Positions 1-7,222 of a stretch of DNA of 64,000 nucleotides are shown in pieces. The first letter of the stretch is position 1. Every line of letters begins with the position of its first letter. The stretch is from an uncultured bacterium. GTDB taxonomy: Bacteria; Bacillota; Clostridia; Lachnospirales; Lachnospiraceae. The translations under genes were made by a program, and so were the position numbers. The notes under the pieces are model-generated. The model saw only the letters and a program-made list of their open reading frames with translations. It made no database searches and had not been told where the DNA came from. The DNA lies in assembly GCA_905215775.1 (NCBI GenBank), contig CAJMRM010000004.1, positions 21,178 to 85,177 on the forward strand, written 5' to 3'.

Positions 1-1
1 C

Positions 2-343
2 TTCGAGCTTTATCAGGGAAGAAAATATAAGGTATACCGCGGAATGGGCTCCATTGCCGCCATGGAAAACGGCAGCAAGGACCGTTACTTCCAGTCTGAC
101 GCCAAAAAGCTGGTGCCGGAGGGCGTGGAAGGCCGCGTGGCCTACAAGGGCTTCGTGGAGGATACGGTATTCCAGATGCTGGGCGGCTTAAGAGCCGGAA
201 TGGGCTACTGCGGCGCCCACACCATCAAGGAGCTCCAGGAGAACAGCCAGTTTGTGAAGATTTCCGCCGCTGCCCTCCGTGAGAGCCATCCCCATGATAT
301 CCATATCACAAAAGAGGCTCCCAATTACAGCATCGACGGCTGA
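2..343 (+). CDS. guaB: IMP dehydrogenase, C-terminal part (5' end outside window)
   Basis: This is the last 113 codons of inosine-5'-monophosphate dehydrogenase, the NAD-dependent enzyme that turns IMP into XMP at the entry to guanine nucleotide synthesis. The frame is already open at the window edge. The active-site flap region is recognisable: RGMGSIAAM near the start, then GVEGRVAYKG, and GGLRAGMGYCGA close to the end, all typical of bacterial GuaB. The catalytic-cysteine loop and CBS domains lie upstream of the window. A good intrinsic terminator follows 38 bp after the stop, so this gene probably ends its transcript. Identification is firm because the C-terminal motifs are highly conserved. 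Confidence 0.95.
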   Translation, partial: FELYQGRKYKVYRGMGSIAAMENGSKDRYFQSDAKKLVPEGVEGRVAYKGFVEDTVFQMLGGLRAGMGYCGAHTIKELQENSQFVKISAAALRESHPHDIHITKEAPNYSIDG

Positions 344-381
344 TGGAGAAGCGCTGGGAGCGGATATAAGACTGATCGCAG

Positions 382-417
382 AGAGAGCATGGCACGGAAG
401 GTGCTGTGCTCTCTTTT
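382..417 (+). terminator. Intrinsic terminator of guaB
   Basis: AGAGAGCA (382-389) pairs perfectly with TGCTCTCT (407-414). An inner GCAC/GTGC pair (392-395 with 401-404) extends the stem, and TTTT follows. Confidence 0.8.
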
Positions 418-437
418 CCTATTGCGGAAACCTCCTC

Positions 438-466
438 TTGCTTTCCCGGCCCCCTTCGTGTAAAAT
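438..466 (+). promoter_or_regulatory. Candidate promoter of the ABC-F/MFS pair
   Basis: TTGCTT (438-443), a 17-bp spacer and TAAAAT (461-466) preceded directly by TG. It gives a leader of about 60 nt before the start at 531. The leader contains a small GCGCA/TGCGC stem. Confidence 0.5.
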
Positions 467-530
467 GAAGGGCGTGCGCAGCCTGCGCGGATCCTGTATG
501 TAAGAGGAACATTGAACAAGGAGTTTTCAG

Positions 531-2084
531 ATGAGTATATTAAACGTAGAGCACTTAAGCCACGGCTTCGGAGACCGGGCTATTTTTACGGATGTGTCGT
601 TCCGGCTTTTAAAGGGAGAGCACATCGGCCTCATCGGGGCCAACGGAGAGGGAAAATCCACCTTTATGAGCATCATCACGGACAAGCTGATGCCGGACGA
701 GGGGAAGGTCGAGTGGGCAAAAAATGTCCGGGTGGGCTATCTGGACCAGCACACGGTCCTGGAAAAGGGAATGACCATCCGGGAGGTGTTAAAGAGCGCC
801 TTTTCCTTCTTATTTGAGATGGAGGAAACGATGAACCGGATCTGCGACCACATGGGAGAGGCCTCCGAGGAGGAGATGAATTCCATGATGGAGGAGCTGG
901 GGACCATCCAGGATCTTCTGATGGCCCATGACTTTTATATCATCGACTCCAAGGTAGAGGAGATCGGCCGGGCCTTTGGCCTGGATGAGATCGGATTGGA
1001 TAAGGATGTGGACGAGCTGTCCGGAGGTCAGAGGACCAAGGTGCTTCTGGGAAAGCTGCTTCTGGAAAAGCCCGATATCCTTCTTCTGGACGAGCCCACC
1101 AACTATCTGGACGCCCAGCATATCGAATGGCTGAAGCGGTATCTCCAGGAATACGAAAACGCCTTTATCCTGATCTCCCATGACATTCCGTTTTTAAACA
1201 GCGTGGTAAACCTGATCTATCACATGGAGAACCAGAAGCTGGACCGGTATGTGGGCGACTATGATAAGTTTTTAGAGGTGTACGAGATGAAGAAGAGCCA
1301 GCTGGAGGCCGCCTATAAGCGCCAGAAGCAGGAGATCGCGGAGCTCCAGGACTTTGTTGCCAGAAATAAGGCCAGAGTGTCCACCCGGAATATGGCCATG
1401 TCCAGACAGAAGAAGCTGGATAAGATGGAGGTCATTGAGCTGGTAAAGGAAAAGCCCAAGCCGGAGTTTCATTTCTTAAATGCCAGGGCAGCGGGAAAGA
1501 TCATTTTTGAAACAAAAGATCTGGTCATCGGCTACGACGAGCCCTTATCAAAGCCCCTGGATTTTTCCATGGAGCGGGGAGAGAAGATCGCAGTCATCGG
1601 AGCCAACGGAATTGGAAAGACCACCTTCTTAAAGAGCATCCTGGGACTGATCCCGGCCCTTTCCGGCTCTGTGGAGCTGGGGGATTACCTGTCCATCGGA
1701 TATTTTGAGCAGGAGATGGCTCCGGGAAATACCACCACCTGTATTGAGGAGATCTGGAAGGAATTCCCGTCCTATACCCAGTATGAGGTGCGGTCGGCCC
1801 TGGCCAAGTGCGGCCTTACCACAAAAAATATTGAAAGCCAGGTGCGTGTGCTTTCCGGCGGAGAGCAGGCCAAGGTGCGCCTGTGCAAGCTCATCAACCG
1901 GGAGACCAATATCCTTCTTCTGGACGAGCCCACCAACCATCTGGACGTGGACGCCAAGGAGGAATTAAAGCGCGCTTTAAAGGAATATAAGGGAGCCGTG
2001 CTCCTGATCTGCCACGAGCCGGAGTTTTACGACGGGCTGGTATCCAAGGTCTGGAACCTGGGCGAATATTCCTTAAAGCTTTAG
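531..2084 (+). CDS. ABC-F family ATPase
   Basis: A soluble protein of 517 residues with two ABC ATPase domains in one chain and no membrane segment: the ABC-F arrangement, whose members act on the ribosome rather than in transport. Domain 1 has Walker A GANGEGKS (residues 36-43), signature LSGGQ and Walker B ILLLDEPTNYLD. Domain 2 has GANGIGKTT, LSGGEQAK and ILLLDEPTNHLD. A charged helical linker of about 80 residues joins them, as expected for the P-site tRNA interaction motif. The second switch is CHE rather than the common SHD. The start has an AAGGAG site. The MFS gene begins 10 bp downstream, so the two are probably co-transcribed. Whether it protects ribosomes from an antibiotic or serves translation in general cannot be told from sequence. 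Confidence 0.9.
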   Translation: MSILNVEHLSHGFGDRAIFTDVSFRLLKGEHIGLIGANGEGKSTFMSIITDKLMPDEGKVEWAKNVRVGYLDQHTVLEKGMTIREVLKSAFSFLFEMEETMNRICDHMGEASEEEMNSMMEELGTIQDLLMAHDFYIIDSKVEEIGRAFGLDEIGLDKDVDELSGGQRTKVLLGKLLLEKPDILLLDEPTNYLDAQHIEWLKRYLQEYENAFILISHDIPFLNSVVNLIYHMENQKLDRYVGDYDKFLEVYEMKKSQLEAAYKRQKQEIAELQDFVARNKARVSTRNMAMSRQKKLDKMEVIELVKEKPKPEFHFLNARAAGKIIFETKDLVIGYDEPLSKPLDFSMERGEKIAVIGANGIGKTTFLKSILGLIPALSGSVELGDYLSIGYFEQEMAPGNTTTCIEEIWKEFPSYTQYEVRSALAKCGLTTKNIESQVRVLSGGEQAKVRLCKLINRETNILLLDEPTNHLDVDAKEELKRALKEYKGAVLLICHEPEFYDGLVSKVWNLGEYSLKL

Positions 2085-2094
2085 GAGCAGGGCC

Positions 2095-3330
2095 ATGACG
2101 CATATACTTCTGGCAGTGATCTATCTGGCGTTCATAAGCCTGGGCCTTCCCGACTCCCTTCTGGGAGCCGCCTGGCCGTCCATGTACGGGGAGCTGGGGG
2201 TTCCGGTCTCACGCGCCGGTATGATCTCCATGATCATCTGCTTCGGGACCATCGTATCCAGCCTCCAGAGCGACCGGCTCACCAGCCGGTTCGGACCGGG
2301 AAGGGTGACGGCGGCCAGTGTGGCGGCGACGGCTGCGGCCCTTCTGGGCTTCTCTGTAAGCCGCTCCTTCTGGCAGCTCTGCCTCTGGGCCGTTCCCTAC
2401 GGTCTGGGAGCCGGGAGCGTGGACGCGGCCCTCAATAATTATGTGGCCCTTCACTACAAAAGCCGTCATATGAGCTGGCTCCATTGTATGTGGGGCGTGG
2501 GCGCCTTTCTGGGCCCGTCTGTCATGGGGGCGGCCCTGGCGGGAGGACATGGCTGGAACATGGGCTACCGGGCCGTGGGACTGGCCCAGACGGTGCTGGC
2601 GGCGGTGCTGGCCGTGAGTCTGCCCTTATGGGGCATGAGATTTGCAGGCAGCGGGAGCGAAAGGACAGCCGCACAGAAAAATGTCCGGGAGGGGAAGCAT
2701 GCCTGTGGAGAAAACGGTTCCGGGAAAGCCGGGGAAAACCGTCCGGCGGGCCTGATGGAAATTTTAAGGATCCCCAGAGTCCGGGAGACTGTGGCCATGT
2801 TTCTCTGCTACAATGCCCTGGAGACCACGGCGGGGCTCTGGGCCAGCAGCTATCTGGTCCTGGTCCATGATGTCCCGGCTGAAAGGGCCGCCGCCCTGGC
2901 GGGGCTTTTCTATCTGGGGATCACCGCCGGACGGGCAGTCAGCGGCTTCCTTACGGAGTGGATCAGCGACGACAGCATGATCCGTCTGGGAACGGGGATC
3001 CTGGCTGCGGGCTTTCTGGTCCTTTTATATCCGGGAGGCGGCCTCAGCCAGGCCGGGCTCCTTCTCATGGGACTGGGCTGCGCGCCCATATATCCCAGCG
3101 TGATCCATTCCACGCCGTCCCGGTTTGGCGCGGAGCTTTCCCAGGCAGTCATTGGCGTACAGATGGCGGGGGCATACGTAGGAAGCTCCCTGATGCCGCC
3201 GCTTTTTGGATTTCTGGCAGATCATCTGGGAGCTTCTTTGTATCCCTATTATCTTTTGGTGCTTCTGGCGGTGATGGCCCTCATGCATCAGAGGATCATG
3301 CCAGGGAAACCTTCTCGAACTTCTTTATAA
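2095..3330 (+). CDS. Major facilitator superfamily transporter
   Basis: A 411-residue polytopic membrane protein with about twelve hydrophobic segments in two halves. They are separated by a charged cytoplasmic loop (about residues 185-220, rich in K, R, E and G), which is the MFS layout. The N-terminal half carries a D-R-L-T-S-R-F-G loop between helices 2 and 3, like MFS motif A. The substrate is unknown; the general look is that of the sugar- or drug-type carriers found in Clostridia. It starts 10 bp after the ABC-F gene with an AGGAG site. Its 3' end overlaps the 3' end of the convergent creatininase-family gene by 35 bp. Confidence 0.85.
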   Translation: MTHILLAVIYLAFISLGLPDSLLGAAWPSMYGELGVPVSRAGMISMIICFGTIVSSLQSDRLTSRFGPGRVTAASVAATAAALLGFSVSRSFWQLCLWAVPYGLGAGSVDAALNNYVALHYKSRHMSWLHCMWGVGAFLGPSVMGAALAGGHGWNMGYRAVGLAQTVLAAVLAVSLPLWGMRFAGSGSERTAAQKNVREGKHACGENGSGKAGENRPAGLMEILRIPRVRETVAMFLCYNALETTAGLWASSYLVLVHDVPAERAAALAGLFYLGITAGRAVSGFLTEWISDDSMIRLGTGILAAGFLVLLYPGGGLSQAGLLLMGLGCAPIYPSVIHSTPSRFGAELSQAVIGVQMAGAYVGSSLMPPLFGFLADHLGASLYPYYLLVLLAVMALMHQRIMPGKPSRTSL

Positions 3331-4054
3331 AGTCCACGCAGAAATCCGCAGTGGCCTTTAACATTTCTTCTCCCCATTCCTTTGTGGCTGTTTCCGGGGA
3401 GTCGGGGCCGTACCAGCCGCAGGACGAATAGCGGTCCACATGGCGGGGCACCGGAACGGAAACGCCGCTGCATTTCACGTTGGAAGATCCGGCAAAGGTC
3501 AGATCCGGACTCAGATCCTTTGGCTCAAAGGGCATAAAATACTCCATATGTACACAGGACGGATCAATGGCCAGCATAGCCGCGGTCTCCTCGCCGCCGC
3601 CGTGGCCGCCCTTCCACCGGGGATCCAGCTCGCCGGCCAGGAGCCACCAGTTTAAAACCGCCCCCAGGGCATGCCGCCCGTCCAGCTCCACGGCCACCCG
3701 CTGGAGCACCGGGGTATTCCCCCCATGGCCGTTTAAGAAGACGAATTTACGGATCCCGAAGCCGTAAAGCTGGTTCACCACCCGGGTCATCAGATCGTAA
3801 AGGCCGTCGTAGCCGATGGTAATGGTTCCGGGGAAATTCGTGTGCTGGTCGCCGACGCCAAAGGGGATGGTGGGAGCGATCAGGATATTTAAACGCTCGT
3901 CCATCATTTCACAGAGGCGTCTGGGAATCAGGAAATCCGTACCCACGCAAAGCTGGGGGCCATGGTTCTCCGTGCTTCCCACGGGGATAATGGCAATGTC
4001 CTTCTCCTTAAAGTAACGCTCCGCCTGCTTCCAGGTGATTTTTTCAAGAAACAT
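3296..4054 (-). CDS. Creatininase family protein
   Basis: A metal-dependent amidohydrolase-type protein of 252 residues in the creatininase/FAPy-deformylase superfamily. The metal ligands are visible: GSTENHGP with Glu and His near residue 25, then GTD, FLNGHGGN in the middle and GGGEETAA later. Family members hydrolyse cyclic amides or N-formyl groups (creatinine, MftE-type peptide cleavage, riboflavin-pathway amides); the substrate here is not evident. The start at 4054 was chosen because it follows an AAGGAGGT site; a longer open frame upstream would run into palindromic DNA and has no similarity. It stands alone, convergent with the MFS gene. Confidence 0.85.
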   Translation of the reverse strand: MFLEKITWKQAERYFKEKDIAIIPVGSTENHGPQLCVGTDFLIPRRLCEMMDERLNILIAPTIPFGVGDQHTNFPGTITIGYDGLYDLMTRVVNQLYGFGIRKFVFLNGHGGNTPVLQRVAVELDGRHALGAVLNWWLLAGELDPRWKGGHGGGEETAAMLAIDPSCVHMEYFMPFEPKDLSPDLTFAGSSNVKCSGVSVPVPRHVDRYSSCGWYGPDSPETATKEWGEEMLKATADFCVDFIKKFEKVSLA

Positions 4055-4117
4055 AATGAAATACCTCCTTTTCCTGAAACCATTGTACCATAGAAAAAGG
4101 AACATTACCAGAGATAT

Positions 4118-4312
4118 GCCCCAAACTCCCGAAGGTTTTCCCTGGGTCTCCGGGGCGGAACATCTAGGGCTCCGGAGGGCTGCGAAGGGCATGGGGGAGC
4201 ATGGACAACTCGCTCCGCTCAGACAAGTCCATGCTCCCCCATAACGCATCCCCCCACAGCCCAAGAAGCTCCATCCCCCTCCGACATGGGAAAGGCTCCG
4301 GGAGTTTTGGGC
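4118..4312. repeat. Large imperfect palindrome I
   Basis: The two halves of this roughly 195-bp stretch are reverse complements with small indels. The centre is a perfect 16-bp inverted repeat (4191-4206 with 4227-4242) around a 20-nt loop. The outer ends match as CCCAAACTCCCG near 4120 and CGGGAGTTTTGGG near 4299. It has no convincing codon structure and lies wholly between genes. It could fold as one long hairpin, like a MITE- or REP-type element. Confidence 0.75.
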
Positions 4313-4384
4313 TGGTAGATGTCACGGGCGCCAAAGAACCTGCCTTTTCCCTTCCTATCCTAGTGCCCGCCACCCCCTATACAG

Positions 4385-4508
4385 CACCTTCCACCCCCGT
4401 AGCCAGACCCTTCTGCACGCCGGCGTTTGGGCCGCGTATTCTGCGGCCCTATGCGCCGCTGCGTGCAGACCGGAGCGAGAGCGCGTCTGGATGCGGGGGT
4501 GGAAGGCG
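4385..4508. repeat. Large imperfect palindrome II
   Basis: Arms 4385-4408 and 4485-4508 pair with only a few mismatches (CCTTCCACCCCCG against CGGGGGTGGAAGG). The apex holds a perfect GGGCCGC/GCGGCCC hairpin (4429-4435 with 4443-4449). It starts 73 bp after palindrome I and ends 4 bp before the stop codon of the minus-strand germination gene. There is no U-run typical of a terminator. Confidence 0.75.
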
Positions 4509-4512
4509 CCTA

Positions 4513-5916
4513 TTAATTGTGCGGCAGGCGCCCGCGGAAGAACCTTTTTTTACATTCGCTCCATGAAAACGGAATCAGTGGGTAAATATAGCTCTTTCCA
4601 GCGATGGTTTTATTGAAGGCCACGGCGCAGGCACAGAGCACGATTCCGCCGATGAAGCCCCACAGGTTAAAGAGGGACGTGAGGATCAGGAGGATCACCC
4701 GCATGAATTTCAGGGCGTAGCCCATTTCAAAGCTGGCCTGGGAGTAGTTGGCAATGGTGACGAAGGCCATGTACAGCATGGTCTCGGAATTGAACCAGCC
4801 GGATTTCACAGAGTATTCTCCCAGGACGATTCCGGCGATGACGCTTAGGGGCGTGGTCAGCATGCTGGGAGTGTTGACCGCCGCCAGCCGGAGGCCGTCG
4901 ATGGCAAATTCCAGGATGAGGAGCTGCCAGATCAGCGGGACAAACTGCTCGTCGGCGATCTGGATGAACTGGAGCCAGTCCGGGATCCACCGGGGATTCT
5001 GCATGAGCAGCAGCCACAGGGGCGTTAAAAACAGGGTGAGAAGGGAGACCGTCATCCTGGAAAGCCGCAGATACGTTCCTGTGACCGGGGGAAAATAGTA
5101 GTCGTCCGCTTCCTCGATGATGTCAAATACGGACGAGGGCAGGATCATACAGGAGGGGGAGTTATCCACCAGGATGATGATATTCCCTTCCAGGATGGAG
5201 GCCGCCGCCGTGTCGGGCCGCTCGGAAAAACGGAATTTCGGGAACGGGTTGTACCATTTGTGGGGATAAAGGCATTCGGCCAGGCTCTCCTGGTTCATGG
5301 TCAGCGCGTCCACATGGAGGTCCCGGATCCGTTCCTTGATGGTCTTTAAAAGCTCCTGATCCACCCGCCCCTTCATATAGCAGACGGCAATGTCCGTGTG
5401 GGAGCTTTCCCCGGCCTGGGTGATCTCCACAGTGAAATCCACATCCCGGATCCGGCGGCGGATCAGGGCCGTATTAAAGATCAAGGTCTCCACAAAGCCG
5501 TCCCGGGAGCCCCGGAGTACCTTGTCTTTTTCCGGCTCCTCCACGCCCCGGGCCGGATAGGTGCGGCAGTCGATGGTGATGCATTTGTCATAGCCGTCGA
5601 TGAGCAGGCAGGAAAGCCCGGAGAGGAGGCTGATGAGGATCTGGCTTTCCTCGTCCTCCAGGCCGGTTTCCCCGTAGGGCACGTATTTTTTTGAGAAATC
5701 GTGGGGAGAGCCAGGCATCTGGTCCGGCTGTATGGACCCAAAGCCCTGCATGATCCGCAGGAGCACCTCATCCTTGGTAAAGCCGTCTACAAAGTAGATC
5801 AGGGCCTGCTTCCCGCCGATCACCAGGGTATGGTAGACAATGTCGAAATTGGTCTGTACATCCAGGAGCTGGTGGAACCGGGCCATGTTCTGGTTCAGGT
5901 CTGATGAAAGCTTCAT
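4513..5916 (-). CDS. GerA/SpoVAF-family spore germination protein
   Basis: A 467-residue membrane protein of the GerA-A/SpoVAF family, found in the inner spore membrane, where family members take part in nutrient-triggered germination. The N-terminal soluble half has the family phrase YFVDGFTKDEV (about residue 40). The second half has about five hydrophobic segments, with SFEMGYALKF and PLIPFSW near the C terminus, as in SpoVAF. The start at 5916 is preferred because GGAAGGA sits 8 nt upstream; a Met 15 codons earlier (5961) lacks a good site. No gerB or gerC partner lies next to it, which fits a SpoVAF-like rather than a receptor-operon protein. Palindrome II begins just after its stop. Confidence 0.85.
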   Translation of the reverse strand: MKLSSDLNQNMARFHQLLDVQTNFDIVYHTLVIGGKQALIYFVDGFTKDEVLLRIMQGFGSIQPDQMPGSPHDFSKKYVPYGETGLEDEESQILISLLSGLSCLLIDGYDKCITIDCRTYPARGVEEPEKDKVLRGSRDGFVETLIFNTALIRRRIRDVDFTVEITQAGESSHTDIAVCYMKGRVDQELLKTIKERIRDLHVDALTMNQESLAECLYPHKWYNPFPKFRFSERPDTAAASILEGNIIILVDNSPSCMILPSSVFDIIEEADDYYFPPVTGTYLRLSRMTVSLLTLFLTPLWLLLMQNPRWIPDWLQFIQIADEQFVPLIWQLLILEFAIDGLRLAAVNTPSMLTTPLSVIAGIVLGEYSVKSGWFNSETMLYMAFVTIANYSQASFEMGYALKFMRVILLILTSLFNLWGFIGGIVLCACAVAFNKTIAGKSYIYPLIPFSWSECKKRFFRGRLPHN

Positions 5917-6060
5917 GATAAATGTCCTTCCCAGGCGGACTCTTGCCGCCTGTATTTCCATTGTTATGTGGAAGTTTTCCCAGAACAGGTAAAAATATAC
6001 GGACAGATGTACATACAGAACGGATAAAAGAAAATTGTGCAGATTTTACGATAGAGACGG

Positions 6061-6089
6061 TTGACGGAAATACATAATTGTGGTATATT
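6061..6089 (+). promoter_or_regulatory. Strong promoter with no gene behind it
   Basis: TTGACG (6061-6066), exactly 17 bp, TATATT (6084-6089). Transcription would run right, but the next gene on that side is on the opposite strand. See the candidate small RNA that follows. Confidence 0.65.
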
Positions 6090-6095
6090 ACAGCA

Positions 6096-6196
6096 TGTCT
6101 GAAATTATTGGGGAATAATTTTGGGGAACTGTATAATGTGAGGTATATTGAACGTGAAGAGACGCTGCATTCTGTGGGGAGAATGCAGCGTTTCGC
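6096..6196 (+). ncRNA. Candidate orphan small RNA
   Basis: The interval runs from the predicted start of the 6061 promoter to a strong hairpin about 100 nt later. It contains a perfect AAATTATT-GGGG-AATAATTT stem-loop (6102-6121). It ends with ACGCTGCATTC/GAATGCAGCGT (6162-6172 with 6181-6191) followed by TTTCGCTTT. No codon-like ORF fits between promoter and hairpin. The U-run is imperfect, so the hairpin may serve as terminator for this RNA, for tcdA from the other side, or both. No known RNA family was recognised. Confidence 0.4.
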
Positions 6197-6252
6197 TTTG
6201 TGAAAGCAGGAGAGGGGGAGAAGGAGGCTGCCCCGGTGCTGGGGAGGATGTG

Positions 6253-6975
6253 TCAGTCTGTGCCGGACAGTTCCCGGATCACCTCTCCGGCTATGAGGAG
6301 TCCGGCCACCGGCGGCACAAAGGCGATGCTGGCGGGAGCGGGGCGGCCGGAGCCCTTTGTCTCGCCCGGCGCTTCGGGGCTTCGGGGCGTCTCTTCAGAA
6401 TACAGGACTTTCAGGGCGGGGATCTCCCGCTTTTTTAATTCCCTACGCATGACCCGGCACAGGGGGCAGACGCTGGTGGAATAAATATCCCCGATTCGGA
6501 AGGCCTCGGGATGCAGCTTATTGCCGGTGCCCATGGACGACAGGATGGGGATCCCCTGCTCCCTGGCGTAGGTGACCAGTGCCAGCTTGGCGCTGACGGT
6601 GTCGATGGCGTCGATGATATAATCCGGCTTCACAGGACAGGAAGAAAAGACCTCCTGGAGATTTTCAGGGAGTACAAAGGCGCTGCTTGTGAAAACGGAG
6701 CAGTCCGGGTTTATATCTGCGATCTTTTCTTTCATCACCTCTGTTTTTTTCTGTCCCACAGTGCTCAAAAGAGCAATGCTCTGGCGGTTGATGTTGGATG
6801 GGGCGACGGTGTCGGAATCGATAAGGAACAGGGTTCCCACGCCGGACCGGGCCAGGGCTTCCGTACAGTGGGAGCCGACGCCGCCCAGGCCGAATACGGC
6901 CACGGCAGAGGAGGACAGCCGTGCAAAGCCCTGGTCTCCCAGAAGCTGGGCCGTCCGTATAAAGGTTTCTTTCAT
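6253..6975 (-). CDS. tcdA: tRNA threonylcarbamoyladenosine dehydratase
   Basis: An E1-like (ThiF/HesA) ATP-dependent enzyme that cyclises t6A at position 37 of ANN-decoding tRNAs to ct6A. The 240-residue protein has the nucleotide-binding GLGGVGS motif near residue 30, DSDTVAPSNINRQ (Asp and Arg of the adenylation site), a conserved DAIDT, and the paired CPLC motif typical of the group. The start at 6975 uses a GGAG site; an alternative ATG 15 nt upstream (6990) has a weaker one. A minus-strand promoter with an extended -10 lies about 70 bp upstream. The gene is monocistronic. Confidence 0.88.
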   Translation of the reverse strand: MKETFIRTAQLLGDQGFARLSSSAVAVFGLGGVGSHCTEALARSGVGTLFLIDSDTVAPSNINRQSIALLSTVGQKKTEVMKEKIADINPDCSVFTSSAFVLPENLQEVFSSCPVKPDYIIDAIDTVSAKLALVTYAREQGIPILSSMGTGNKLHPEAFRIGDIYSTSVCPLCRVMRRELKKREIPALKVLYSEETPRSPEAPGETKGSGRPAPASIAFVPPVAGLLIAGEVIRELSGTD

Positions 6976-7045
6976 AAAATCTATCTCCATTCCGGATTAT
7001 TGCGGATCGCAAACCGCGCATGGTGCGATGTGGTCCGGCATCATG

Positions 7046-7074
7046 AGTGTATCATAAACTTTTTCATGACTCAA
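7046..7074 (-). promoter_or_regulatory. Promoter of tcdA
   Basis: On the minus strand TTGAGT (7069-7074), 17 bp, TACACT (7046-7051) with TG one base upstream of the -10 (extended -10). Confidence 0.55.
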
Positions 7075-7082
7075 TTCCCAAC

Positions 7083-7111
7083 TTCCCTTTTTACTGAAAA
7101 ACGTGTATAAT
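7083..7111 (+). promoter_or_regulatory. Candidate promoter of the nadE operon
   Basis: A perfect TATAAT (7106-7111) preceded by TG. The -35 (TTCCCT, 7083-7088, 17 bp away) is poor. It would give a leader of about 105 nt. Confidence 0.5.
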
Positions 7112-7222
7112 GGAGACAGCGCAGAAAGGCGGAAGGAACCCTGGGCGGACAGCGGCCGGGGCTTTCCGGCAGGTCTGTGTGTACTGGACAGTAACGCTAT
7201 GGCTTAGAAAAGGAGTAACGAA

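Noticed and set aside
464..502. Possible 12-codon leader peptide before the ABC-F gene
   Set aside because: Its ATG overlaps the predicted -10 element, so it would lie upstream of the transcript start. No ribosome-binding site was seen.
4079..4512. CRISPR array
   Set aside because: Repeats are inverted and imperfect, not direct, with no regular spacing and no cas genes anywhere in the window.
4201..4566. 121-codon plus-strand open frame across the palindromes
   Set aside because: It lies across inverted-repeat DNA, has no ribosome-binding site and a low-complexity Pro/Ser/Arg-rich translation. Frames on the other strand here are equally open because the DNA is palindromic.
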